This document shows, piece after piece, positions 52,374-59,888 of a stretch of DNA of 64,000 nt. Numbering within the stretch: position 1 is the first letter of the stretch; each line of letters begins with the position of its first letter. The stretch is from Bacillus licheniformis DSM 13 = ATCC 14580. GTDB taxonomy: Bacteria; Bacillota; Bacilli; Bacillales; Bacillaceae. The notes under the pieces are model-generated. The model was not told the origin of the DNA and searched no databases. It worked only from the letters and a program-made list of their open reading frames with translations. The position numbers and the translations under genes are program-made. Location: the NCBI RefSeq assembly GCF_000011645.1, contig NC_006270.3:989501-1053500 (forward strand), in the 5' to 3' direction.

Positions 52374-53354
52374 ATGTCTTGCACTGTTCAGAAAAGCCGG
52401 TTTTTACATGAGGAAGCGATACGGTTTGAAAATGATGATTTAGAGGCAGTACTTGTGCCCGGGTGGGGAAGCAATTTGATTTCATTGAGGTGGAAGGCGG
52501 GCGGTTTGAATTTGTTGAAAACGCCTGAAACAAAGGAAGAATATGACGCGAATCCGTTTTTATTCGGAATCCCTGTTCTTTTTCCTCCCAACCGGATCGA
52601 TCACGGGAGATTTACATATGCGGGAAGAACATACGAGCTGCCGATCAATGAAAAGCCGCTCGAAAACCACCTGCACGGATTTCTTTACGATAAAAAGTGG
52701 ACGGTAAAAAAAATGGAGGCAACAGAAGAGCGGATCATCGTGCAGACGATGCTGGACTCTGATGATCATCCGGGCATCAAATCGATCTTCCCTCACTCTT
52801 TTTCCATCACCATCACCTACACATTAGAAGGACAGCATCTGAAAATTGATGCGTCGGCTGTCAACCGCGGTCAAGATCCGATGCCGATCGGATTGGGGTA
52901 TCACACATCTTTCCGCTATCCTTTAAACGAATCAGGGGATAAAGAAAAGTGCCTGTTTACTCTTCCTGCCTCAAAGCATTGGACGCTGACAGACCGCATG
53001 CTGCCGACTGGCGAGTATCGGGTGACAGAGGAGTTCAAAGCGGGAAAAATGGCAGCGGGTGAAAGGCTTGATGATATATTGGCGGCTGAGCAAGACCAAG
53101 AAGGAAACAGCACCGCCGTCATTGCGGACAGCCTCGCCGGCATTCGCGTACGCTATCAATGCGACGGCCATTTTAAGCACTGGGTTGTGTTTAACGGTAC
53201 ATCTGATCAGGATGATCTGCTTTGTATTGAGCCATACACTTGGATGACGAATGCACCGAACGTGAACCTTCCGAAGAGTGTGACCGGATTTCGGGATTTG
53301 GGGCCGCAGGAAGAGCTGACGATGCGAAGCAAAATTGAGGTAGGCGGAATATAA
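52374..53354 (+). CDS. Aldose 1-epimerase family protein
   Basis: A 326-aa galactose-mutarotase-like beta-sandwich enzyme. Landmarks are GWGSNLISLRWK, NPFLFGIPVLFPPNRI, the histidine in ENHLHGFLY, GLGYHTSFRYPL with the second histidine, and Glu in LLCIEPYTWMTNAPN. It should interconvert alpha and beta anomers of sugars or sugar phosphates; exact sugar unknown. SD AGGGGGAA precedes ATG 52374. A cre-like promoter lies upstream and a hairpin terminator follows. It is not in the B. subtilis order at this site. Confidence 0.88.
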   Translation: MSCTVQKSRFLHEEAIRFENDDLEAVLVPGWGSNLISLRWKAGGLNLLKTPETKEEYDANPFLFGIPVLFPPNRIDHGRFTYAGRTYELPINEKPLENHLHGFLYDKKWTVKKMEATEERIIVQTMLDSDDHPGIKSIFPHSFSITITYTLEGQHLKIDASAVNRGQDPMPIGLGYHTSFRYPLNESGDKEKCLFTLPASKHWTLTDRMLPTGEYRVTEEFKAGKMAAGERLDDILAAEQDQEGNSTAVIADSLAGIRVRYQCDGHFKHWVVFNGTSDQDDLLCIEPYTWMTNAPNVNLPKSVTGFRDLGPQEELTMRSKIEVGGI

Positions 53355-53371
53355 TCGATATTCCGCCTTTT
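53342..53371. terminator. Bidirectional terminator after the mutarotase gene
   Basis: AGGCGGAATAT and ATATTCCGCCT, perfect 11-bp stem, overlapping the mutarotase stop codon and ending just into the convergent gene. Confidence 0.88.
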
Positions 53372-53846
53372 ACCATGAGCTTTTATCAAGCGTAAATCCT
53401 GTATGGGACGCTTGTTTGCCCTCTCTCCAATCCAATTGAACCGTCACCTCGCGGCCGGCGATTTCAGCTTCTTCAAGCCCTTCCAAAAAAGAAACGGATT
53501 GTTCTTTTGACCCTCCGCCGGGGAATTTGCCTCCCGCGTAATCTTTCACCGGCGTTTCGATTTGGGCGTTCAAAACGATTTCATCACCAAACTTTACGAC
53601 CAATTTTTCCAAATATGTATCGTCCAGCTTGCCGCGGTCGCCTGTCCAGTAGAGCTCTCCGCCGAACAGCGCGCGGCCATCTATCTTTTTGATCACGGCC
53701 TCCCAATTTCCGTCGGCGCTTTGCCCGTTCCATTTTGGGTATTCCGCCATATAAAAACCGATCAGCCTCCCGCCGAAATAAACGGCGCAAAAGGCCATGA
53801 AAAGGGAGGCGATGAAAAGCACCGGCCGCTTGTATTCCTGTTTCAT
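53370..53846 (-). CDS. Hypothetical membrane-anchored protein
   Basis: A 158-aa protein with one N-terminal hydrophobic segment (about residues 10-28, VLFIASLFMAFCAVYFGG) and a soluble outer part. That part has GNWEAVIKKIDGRALFGGELYWTG, a WDREGK-like end and no cysteine pair. I do not recognise the family. GGCGGTGG just upstream supports ATG 53846 over GTG 53855. It lies 73 nt downstream of the LAP cyclodehydratase on the same strand. It could therefore be the last gene of that cluster, for example an immunity-type protein, but nothing in its sequence proves this. Confidence 0.65.
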   Translation of the reverse strand: MKQEYKRPVLFIASLFMAFCAVYFGGRLIGFYMAEYPKWNGQSADGNWEAVIKKIDGRALFGGELYWTGDRGKLDDTYLEKLVVKFGDEIVLNAQIETPVKDYAGGKFPGGGSKEQSVSFLEGLEEAEIAGREVTVQLDWREGKQASHTGFTLDKSSW

Positions 53847-53919
53847 ATTAACCACCGCCTAAAAAGTTCTGCTTTAATCATAAAGCAGAACAATCGGAAA
53901 AAATATATTCTCTTAAATT

Positions 53920-55854
53920 TTAAGGGAACGGGTGCGGGTGCAGGTTCAGCTGTTCTGGTCTTAACGGCTCTTCCGCAAAGCCGAGCTTCTTCGGCACGGT
54001 GAAAATTCTCTCAAGCCCTTCCAGGCGGATGAAGCGCTGTCCGAATGTCATCGGAATCAGGCCCGGGATGAGAACTTTCACACAATAAAGTCCATTCCGT
54101 TTGATAACAGGGGAAGTCTGATCAACGACGATCACTTCAAGGTTGAGACTCCGGAAAGCTTCAAGCAGGTCGCAGAGGTCTTCGGTTAAATCAAGGTGTT
54201 TCTTTCTTTTTTTAAAGGCATCGTCGAATGTTTGCAGAGGCCGGCTTTGATTCAGCAAAAAACTGAGCCGCTCTTCCGCTTCGGGCAGTCCGTACATTAA
54301 GCTGTGATCCTCCATTTCCCGCACTAAAGCAGGACTGCGGAGCATCTGGTGATATTTGCTCCTTTCAGATTCAAATTTGCGGTCGTGCTTCAACATCATG
54401 CCTGCCAGCTCATGAAGGGCGCTTTTCACCGCTTTTACGGGATCGGGGTGGGCGCCTGCGGAACAAATCAGATTCAATCCTTCCCGTTTTCTGTTTTTGG
54501 CGATCGCCCAAATGCTTGGAATGCCGTATTCCATCGTTGAATTAAAGACATGCAGATCATATCCCGCCACACTTCGCACCCTCTCTGTCATGAGGCGCAA
54601 TTCCGGATCTCCTGAAGAGTCGAGATCCAGCTGCCGAAGTGGAAGCCTGGCATACCAGGCAAGCAAAAATGAATCGCGCTCAGCCGCTTCTAATATGCCG
54701 TGGAAAATCGCTTCCTCCAAACTCCCTCCGAGTGCACAGCCGTTCGATGTTTCATAGACAAAGCTGTCTTCCCGCCCCAGGCTGTAATACGCGAGCGATT
54801 CAGGAACGAGAATCGGCCGTTTCTGCAGAAATGAATAGCCCCATACCCAGCGGAGCGGGCGGGCCGGATGAAACGGCTGAAAAGGAAAATCGGGATGCGT
54901 GTATTGTTCGGCTTGATGAAGCCCGACTTTTGCCGGGTCGAGCGCACGATCTTTTACATTTTCATAGGTGTCATGTACGACCGTCCGTTTGCCGCGCGGT
55001 TCAATCCCGGAATAGCGTTCCAAACCTTCTAAAATGGCGGTTAATTCGCTGTCTTCATACGAATGGCTCCGCCCACCTACCCCTTCATTTCCCATCCATA
55101 AAGGGATATTGACGATCATATCGGCAAACGGCAGAATCGCGTCATAAATTTTGGCGTTGAATATCCCCGTTCTCTGGTCCAAATAGTCTTTGGAGAGCGT
55201 TTGTTTTAAGTCGTCCGTGTTCCGCACGCGAAAGCTGTCCGGGTTCGTTTTCAGGCTGGGCCGGAGCGATATCCGCGCGGATTCCGGTCCGTCTTCGGGC
55301 AGATTTCCGCATATAGGGCATGTCGGTTCCGGTATGAAAGCGTGCAGCGAACTTTCTAGCGTTTTCAAATTGACGATGTACAGCTTTTTTTCCAATCGGC
55401 CGCGCCCGCCGTTCATGATGGTGTCGACTTCTGTGCAGATCAGGCTGACCATCTGGCGGCAGCCGGTCTTTGAAGCCCACGGATCGCGGTTTATGTCATT
55501 GCTTTTTTGTTCCAGTTCAAGCGTCTCCATGCTGTCGGGGCCGGAGACATACCACCTCATATCGGCGCATTTTGAACATCCTGACTCTGACGGATAAACG
55601 AGCGGCCCGATTACCCCTTCCCCAAAAGATGCAAACCCGCGAAGCCAGGGAATCCCTGCCGCCCTTAGCACTTTTTCGGCCTCGCGATATAACAAAGGCC
55701 GCCAAGCGTCGTGCAGCACAAGAACGAACGAAGTCTCCGCCGGTATTCTGTTCTCAAAATCAGACCTGCGGATAACGTTATATTCAGCAGATAATTGTTG
55801 TGATGCGCCTTCAGCCATCAATCCTTCGCCAACGACCAAAATACAGCGCTTCAT
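53920..55854 (-). CDS. Fused LAP/TOMM cyclodehydratase with YcaO domain (HcaD-like)
   Basis: A 644-aa protein. The N-terminal third resembles the leader-binding, E1-like C component of TOMM cyclodehydratases and carries zinc-type CxxC pairs (CSKCADMRW, PTCPICGNLP). The rest is a YcaO domain with ATP-binding blocks EGLERYSGIEPRGKR and GGSLEEAIFHGILEAAERD. The C terminus ends PHPFP, the PxPxP tail typical of azoline-forming YcaO proteins. It would use ATP to cyclise Cys/Ser of the precursor to thiazolines and oxazolines. ATG 55854 overlaps the upstream stop by one base (TGATG), with AGGAGG before it, so translation is coupled. Confidence 0.9.
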   Translation of the reverse strand: MKRCILVVGEGLMAEGASQQLSAEYNVIRRSDFENRIPAETSFVLVLHDAWRPLLYREAEKVLRAAGIPWLRGFASFGEGVIGPLVYPSESGCSKCADMRWYVSGPDSMETLELEQKSNDINRDPWASKTGCRQMVSLICTEVDTIMNGGRGRLEKKLYIVNLKTLESSLHAFIPEPTCPICGNLPEDGPESARISLRPSLKTNPDSFRVRNTDDLKQTLSKDYLDQRTGIFNAKIYDAILPFADMIVNIPLWMGNEGVGGRSHSYEDSELTAILEGLERYSGIEPRGKRTVVHDTYENVKDRALDPAKVGLHQAEQYTHPDFPFQPFHPARPLRWVWGYSFLQKRPILVPESLAYYSLGREDSFVYETSNGCALGGSLEEAIFHGILEAAERDSFLLAWYARLPLRQLDLDSSGDPELRLMTERVRSVAGYDLHVFNSTMEYGIPSIWAIAKNRKREGLNLICSAGAHPDPVKAVKSALHELAGMMLKHDRKFESERSKYHQMLRSPALVREMEDHSLMYGLPEAEERLSFLLNQSRPLQTFDDAFKKRKKHLDLTEDLCDLLEAFRSLNLEVIVVDQTSPVIKRNGLYCVKVLIPGLIPMTFGQRFIRLEGLERIFTVPKKLGFAEEPLRPEQLNLHPHPFP

Positions 55855-57707
55855 CAAGGTTCCTCCTTTCGCAACTGCACGCAATAGATTCCTGCTAGTT
55901 TTTCTTTTAAAAATGGTTCAACAGGCAGCTCATAGACATACAGCTGCAAGCCCCGGTTGTTTTTCAAGGCGGAAAGCAGTGTTTTTTGCAAAGCAGCTGA
56001 AACGGGGATAGCAAGCTTCAGTTCACCAGGCTCCAGCAGAACATCCGCACCTTTCAAAGGATCTTTGTCTGTCAGTGCCCGTTCGAGCACTTTTCTGAGA
56101 GCGGATGTGATGTTGAGTCCAGAACTTCTGTACCAGCGCCCGCGAATTCCCGCCCATGCGACAGGGAAGCCTTCTATGTTTTTCCCTAAACCGATTTCCG
56201 GTTGGCCGTACAAGACTGTCAGCGCTTTTAAATAAAATGCAGAATGCCGGTCTTCGATTCCGTCCAGCTGAACGAGGGAAATCATTTCTTTTCCGCTTTT
56301 TATCCGTTCGCACAACCGGTGTTCCAGGCATTTCTCCAATCCCCTTAATACGCCTTCAGCCAGCGTTTCTCCGGTGGCGATCGCGAAATCTCCGTTATTC
56401 GGATAAGAACGGGTCAACCTTGATGCATACATTTCAATCCCCGTCAGCCCGGCTTCCCGCCGCGCCTCTTGATGGGTCAAACCGACCGAAACCGTCTCAG
56501 GCAAAAGCTCCGCAGGTCCGGAAGAGAGCGGATCTGCTGTCTGAACAAAGCATTGTGCTAATGGAAGCTGCGGCAAATGTTTTTCTTCCCACAGATGAAA
56601 AATGCCCGTTACGGGTGAGGTCAGTTCGGTGAAACATTGGAATAGCCGGCTTTCTGTTTCTTTTCCGGGGTGTTCCGAAAGTTTCGCTTCAAGGTCGCAG
56701 ATGAGTTCAGCCGAATCCTTGCCGCAACTGAAGTCCGGATGGGGAAGAAACGCATGCCAGCCGCCTTCGAGCGTTGCCAAATCAAGCAGGTACACTTGAT
56801 TCTTCTTAGATAATGGCTCAAGCTCCGCAGCTGCTTTCATCAATTCGAACACAATAACATTTGCCAGCATGTCTTTTCCTGCCAAAGGAAAGGTTCCAAG
56901 CGTTCGTTCTTCATGGAGCGCAGACCGATGGAGGCGCCTCCAGGCAGCCTCGAAGCGGCTGTCTCCGTGTTGTTGGAAGACAGGGCCTGCCAGTCCGACT
57001 TGTTTCAGACAGATGCCGGGTATGAATCCTTTGTTCTCTTCAAGGCAAAACGTTTGAAGATCGTGGAGATCATCTGTGAAGCCGCGGTCAGAGACATACA
57101 AAACCCAATCGGCAGATCGCACCGCTTCCCGCCAATGTTGCGTTTCGGCGAAGCCAATCTCCAGTCCGCTTTCTGTTTGCTCTGATATTTCTGCCAGTTC
57201 GTCTAAAGCATGCCCGGATGCATCCGTCACGATCGCACGGATTCTTGAAAAACCGGAATCGATCAGCGACCGGACCAATTTCGTGAGAAAGGAGCCAGTC
57301 CCTGCAGCCAATATTTTGGTTTGGCGCGACAGCTGAAAGCGGTAAGCGCCGGAATCGGCAAAGCTTTCAATAAATTCGATTTGGGCTTCATACGTTTTAA
57401 GCACTGAGCTTTCCAGTTTGTGCGGGTGATCGCGGCTGACGTCGCGAACGAATCCGTTTTTATAAAGCGTTTCTCCGATTTCATATACTCTCTTTCGGTA
57501 CGGAGCTTGCAGTCCTTTTGTCAAATCTTCAAGCGAATGTTCCCCGTTGAACATTGGCAGAAGTTTTTCGAACCATTGAGCAATCGAAGATCCTTTTAAG
57601 CGAAACGACCCGGAATTATTTCTAAAATACGCGCCGCCGTTCGGATCAGGAAGAAACCATGTATCCCGGTTTACTTTCAGGCGAGCGGAAGCAGTCAGGT
57701 GTGTCAT
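55854..57707 (-). CDS. LAP/TOMM F protein (ocin-ThiF-like maturation protein, HcaF-like)
   Basis: A 617-aa protein of the thiazole-containing bacteriocin maturation type. The N-terminal part (from LTASARLKVNRDTWFLPDP) contains a peptide-binding winged region. An E1/ThiF-like Rossmann stretch follows (KILAAGTGSFLTKLVRSLI, near residue 130). The C-terminal half is a degenerate YcaO-like region (TLAEGVLRGLEKCLEHRLCER). In heterocycloanthracin clusters the F protein binds the leader peptide and activates the D protein. AAAGGAGGAGGAG precedes ATG 57707. It is first in the maturation operon, 125 nt after the precursor gene. Confidence 0.87.
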   Translation of the reverse strand: MTHLTASARLKVNRDTWFLPDPNGGAYFRNNSGSFRLKGSSIAQWFEKLLPMFNGEHSLEDLTKGLQAPYRKRVYEIGETLYKNGFVRDVSRDHPHKLESSVLKTYEAQIEFIESFADSGAYRFQLSRQTKILAAGTGSFLTKLVRSLIDSGFSRIRAIVTDASGHALDELAEISEQTESGLEIGFAETQHWREAVRSADWVLYVSDRGFTDDLHDLQTFCLEENKGFIPGICLKQVGLAGPVFQQHGDSRFEAAWRRLHRSALHEERTLGTFPLAGKDMLANVIVFELMKAAAELEPLSKKNQVYLLDLATLEGGWHAFLPHPDFSCGKDSAELICDLEAKLSEHPGKETESRLFQCFTELTSPVTGIFHLWEEKHLPQLPLAQCFVQTADPLSSGPAELLPETVSVGLTHQEARREAGLTGIEMYASRLTRSYPNNGDFAIATGETLAEGVLRGLEKCLEHRLCERIKSGKEMISLVQLDGIEDRHSAFYLKALTVLYGQPEIGLGKNIEGFPVAWAGIRGRWYRSSGLNITSALRKVLERALTDKDPLKGADVLLEPGELKLAIPVSAALQKTLLSALKNNRGLQLYVYELPVEPFLKEKLAGIYCVQLRKEEP

Positions 57708-57776
57708 GCTCCTCCTCCTTTAATGTTTTAAAAACAAGACATACCATTATATGTAATTTTGTTTGTCCTTTATGCT

Positions 57777-57814
57777 ATAAAAGACCCCCTGCGGCAAAAG
57801 AGGCAGGGGAAGTC
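57777..57814 (-). terminator. Leaky terminator between LAP precursor and maturation genes
   Basis: On the minus strand GACTTCCCCTGC pairs with GCAGGGGGTC (57803-57814 with 57783-57792) and is followed by TTTT. It would let the precursor be made in excess over the enzymes by partial read-through. Confidence 0.7.
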
Positions 57815-57832
57815 TTCTTTTTTATAAAAAAA

Positions 57833-58075
57833 CTACATGCCTCCGTGCCAGCAGCTCCAGCAGCAATGTCCCGCACAGCTCCAACAGCTGTGTCCCATGC
57901 AGCTCCAACAGCTGTGTCCCGCGCAGCTCCAACAGCTGGCACAGCTTCCGCAGCTCCAGCAGCTTGCGCAGTGTTTAACATTGGCGTGATGGCGGTCCGG
58001 ATCCCAATGCGTCATATCGTCTGCCTGGAAGTGATCCATCTCCAACGACTGCAGTTCATCATGGAATGGTTGCAT
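57833..58075 (-). CDS. LAP precursor peptide, heterocycloanthracin/sonorensin type
   Basis: An 80-aa peptide. The leader (residues 1-35) is acidic and His-rich, starting MQPFHDELQSLEMDHFQADD. The core (36-80) has 13 Cys and 10 Ser, in two CASCWSC units followed by three CWSC(A/M)GH(S/C) units and a final CWSCWHGGM. Such Cys/Ser-dense repeats are the substrate of cyclodehydratases and match the heterocycloanthracin/sonorensin bacteriocin family. The open frame extends upstream to 58144, but AAGGGGG lies 8 nt before ATG 58075 and fixes the start. It is transcribed towards the F and D genes. Confidence 0.92.
   Translation of the reverse strand: MQPFHDELQSLEMDHFQADDMTHWDPDRHHANVKHCASCWSCGSCASCWSCAGHSCWSCMGHSCWSCAGHCCWSCWHGGM
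57863..57934 (-). repeat. Three 24-nt tandem repeats in the precursor core
   Basis: Codons 48-71 consist of three near-identical 24-nt units, each encoding CWSC-x-GH-x, with changes only at the A/M and S/C positions. They suggest growth or shrinkage of the core by slippage or recombination. Confidence 0.85.
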
Positions 58076-58143
58076 TTTAATATCCCCCTTCATCGTTAAA
58101 ATTTTTGACCAAAACACAGTAAAAGAAGAATGAAACATAAGCA

Positions 58144-58428
58144 AAGTCAGATTAAGTCAAATACCCCGGGTACTCACAAGATCAAATTATGAGGTCTGTT
58201 AGGTGGTTGTTACTAATTTGAACGCCTATTTTTCCTGTTATTGGATTTTGTTGGAGGGAGGTTTTTATTTTGCGGCCATACTTGCGGCAGTTTATTGATA
58301 TAAAGATCGTTGGAGGCTGGGAGAGGATGAAATCCTAGGCTAAGTAGAGATGTAGCATCAAAGAATGCAATCTATGAAAATAAGGTATTAATAAAAATTT
58401 GACTCTAAAAAAACGGATTCGATTGGTA
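58144..58428. other. AT-rich gap upstream of the LAP precursor
   Basis: No supported ORF. On the minus strand TTGACT at about 58156-58161 may be part of the precursor promoter, but no convincing -10 is at normal distance. A CCCCGGG element stands at 58164-58171. The remainder appears to be decayed sequence. Confidence 0.4.
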
Positions 58429-58741
58429 ATGAATTTCAATGTAGTGAAAGTCGAATTCTCAAGGGAAAGTCGTAAATTAATGCAAAAATAACTTCTGGAA
58501 ACAAACACTTAAAGTAAAGAAAGCATAGAGGGTAAAGGTAGCTATTCGGCTTACGGATTAGCAGGAAAAAATCAATTGGCGTTGTATATAGCAGTGAAGC
58601 ATCTTCTAAGGACACAGTGCTCTTGCAGTTTTATGCTGATGCGAATGCTTATGTATCAGTTGCTACAAAAACTCTTTCAACAAGTATGCTTTCTAATAAT
58701 TTGATAGAGAAGGAGAGATTGCCTTGGCCAATTTTTCAATA
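58429..58741 (+). pseudogene. Decayed small gene of unknown family
   Basis: One frame opens at ATG 58429 and reads through two TAA codons (58489, 58510) into KGSYSAYGLAGKNQLALY. After a frameshift near 58590 the next frame reads SSEASSKDTVLLQFYADANA and STSMLSNN, ending at about 58741. Protein-like composition across frames suggests a gene of about 100 codons with two stops and a frameshift. The family is not recognised. The DNA is AT-rich compared with its neighbours, suggesting foreign origin. Confidence 0.4.
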
Positions 58742-58825
58742 ATAAATGCGGTTATTGTATTAGGAGTCTTACTATTAATTGTTTGGGGGATTGTCTCCTT
58801 TATTAGAAATTCAAGAGGATCATAA
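58724..58825 (+). CDS. Small membrane peptide (33 aa)
   Basis: A 33-codon ORF from TTG 58724, with AAGGAGAG just upstream. It encodes one membrane helix (VIVLGVLLLIVWGIVSFI) and a basic tail RNSRGS. It is not in the B. subtilis order as far as I recognise. Its form fits small membrane toxins, holin-like peptides or bacteriocin-immunity peptides; nothing decides among them. A hairpin terminator follows at once, supporting expression. Confidence 0.5.
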   Translation: MANFSIINAVIVLGVLLLIVWGIVSFIRNSRGS

Positions 58826-58833
58826 CATGATGA

Positions 58834-58862
58834 AAGGCCGGACAACAGACCGGCCTCTTTTA
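58834..58862. terminator. Bidirectional terminator between the small peptide and nhaX
   Basis: AAAGGCCGG and CCGGCCTCTTT stem with a 7-nt loop; A and T runs on each side serve both strands. Confidence 0.8.
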
Positions 58863-58867
58863 AATCG

Positions 58868-59368
58868 TTATTTCACAATCAGCACGGGGATCTCCGATTT
58901 TGTCGATATCTTGTCGCTGACGCTGCCGAACAGGAGCTTTTTCAGGCGGTTCTGGTCGCGCGTACCTGTGATGACGAGGTCAGCGCCGATGTTTTCCGCA
59001 TGCTGCAGAACTGCGTTGGCCGTGTCTCCTTCCAGCACCTCGATTTCCGCGTCGTACTGGTTTTCGCTCAATATGATTTTCGCTGCCGCAATCGCTTCTT
59101 CCGCGCTGTCCTCGTAGATCATGGGTTCACCGGCCAAGTCTGAATCGCGGGGGATCCGGGGTGCGGCCGGGAAGCCGCTGTAAAGGTATGGCGCTCCGGC
59201 AGCTGGTCTTTCGGCCGCAGCCTCTGTTCTCACTTGCCTCGGTTCATGGACATGGGCGACGGTCAATTGTGAGCCGAGCCTTTTCGACAGGTCGATCGCT
59301 TTTCTCAGCGCTTTTTTGCTTTCCTCTTTTCCGTCAAACGCGACTATGATCCGGTCAGCTTTAAACAA
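58868..59368 (-). CDS. nhaX: Universal stress protein family protein NhaX
   Basis: A 166-aa UspA-fold protein. It starts FKADRIIVAFDGKEESKKAL and ends GADLVITGTRDQNRLKKLLFGSVSDKI...VLIVK; the ATP-binding glycine pattern GxxG-x9-GS is only partly kept. A Pro/Ala-rich insert lies near residues 50-80. In B. subtilis NhaX (YheK) is linked to nhaC regulation. AAAGGA is 8 nt from TTG 59368, giving exactly the B. subtilis length; ATG 59377 is too close to the SD. Confidence 0.9.
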   Translation of the reverse strand: MFKADRIIVAFDGKEESKKALRKAIDLSKRLGSQLTVAHVHEPRQVRTEAAAERPAAGAPYLYSGFPAAPRIPRDSDLAGEPMIYEDSAEEAIAAAKIILSENQYDAEIEVLEGDTANAVLQHAENIGADLVITGTRDQNRLKKLLFGSVSDKISTKSEIPVLIVK

Positions 59369-59479
59369 ATTGATCATTCCTTTCAGAATGGATTTACTGT
59401 CATATTACCCGTTTTCCCAACAAATCTAACGAAATATAAGAATATGAATCAAAAGCCTGCCATTCGCCAAAAAAACAAA

Positions 59480-59508
59480 TTGACAATTAAAGGGCCGTAC
59501 TATAAGAT
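59480..59508 (+). promoter_or_regulatory. Promoter of the bmrCD leader
   Basis: TTGACA (59480-59485) and TAAGAT (59503-59508) are 17 bp apart, giving a start just before the SD of the first leader ORF. Confidence 0.7.
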
Positions 59509-59540
59509 GGAAAATATTAATAAGATTGGAGGGTATCGTC

Positions 59541-59636
59541 ATGATTAGAAATATCAATGCATCAGTTCAACAACAAAAGCACCTAAACGTGACATTTCCA
59601 TACCTTCCTTATGCTCAGGAATCCGTTTCACTCTAA
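59541..59636 (+). CDS. Leader peptide of bmrCD (BmrB-like, 31 aa)
   Basis: A 31-codon ORF with GGAGGG 7 nt before ATG 59541. The peptide starts MIRNINASVQQQ, contains TFPYLPYAQES and has no domain. It sits between the promoter and two terminators in front of bmrC. In B. subtilis bmrB (yheJ) encodes a leader peptide through which translation-inhibiting antibiotics induce bmrCD by ribosome-mediated attenuation. Position supports the same role; the sequence is too short to prove orthology. Confidence 0.7.
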   Translation: MIRNINASVQQQKHLNVTFPYLPYAQESVSL

Positions 59637-59651
59637 CAATTTTCAGAAGGA

Positions 59652-59690
59652 AGGCGCATGTCGCGTGAACAAGCGTACATGCGCCTTTTT
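59652..59690 (+). terminator. Attenuator terminator 1 of bmrCD leader
   Basis: AGGCGCATGT (59652-59661) and ACATGCGCCT (59677-59686), perfect 10-bp stem followed by T. It starts 15 nt after the leader ORF stop. Confidence 0.85.
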
Positions 59691-59695
59691 ATATT

Positions 59696-59732
59696 AAAAA
59701 AGGCATGCTGGTACACAGTGTGCCTTTTTTTT
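59696..59732 (+). terminator. Attenuator terminator 2 of bmrCD leader
   Basis: AAAAAAGGCA (59696-59705) and TGCCTTTTTT (59721-59730), extended inside by CTG/CAG with two wobble pairs. Its T run makes it a second strong stop directly after the first. A weaker AAAAACAT/ATGTTTTT dyad follows at about 59740-59777. Confidence 0.8.
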
Positions 59733-59811
59733 CGGAGAAAAAACATCCTGTTTCCGATGCGGAGCAGCATGTTTTTCCAATAAATCAACCGCACATAAGG
59801 AGGAATTTTTT

Positions 59812-59871
59812 ATGCCGAGTATCAGAAAAAACGAAATCAAAGATTGTAAGGAAAAACTTGAAGGCGGCTAA
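59812..59871 (+). CDS. Second small ORF in the bmrCD leader (19 aa)
   Basis: A 19-codon ORF with AAGGAGGA before ATG 59812, starting MPSIRKNEIKDC and ending GG. Its stop is 17 nt before bmrC and it overlaps the bmrC SD region closely. It may couple translation into bmrC or be a relic. No domain. Confidence 0.5.
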   Translation: MPSIRKNEIKDCKEKLEGG

Positions 59872-59888
59872 AAAAGGAGAGGATATCG

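Noticed and set aside
57863..57934. CRISPR-like short repeats
   Set aside because: The 24-nt repeats are contiguous without spacers and lie within a coding frame.
57659..58099. 146-aa plus-strand ORF rich in Ala/Pro/Thr opposite the LAP precursor
   Set aside because: It is the complement of the Cys/Ser repeat codons, has no suitable SD, and its low complexity is explained by the precursor's tandem repeats.
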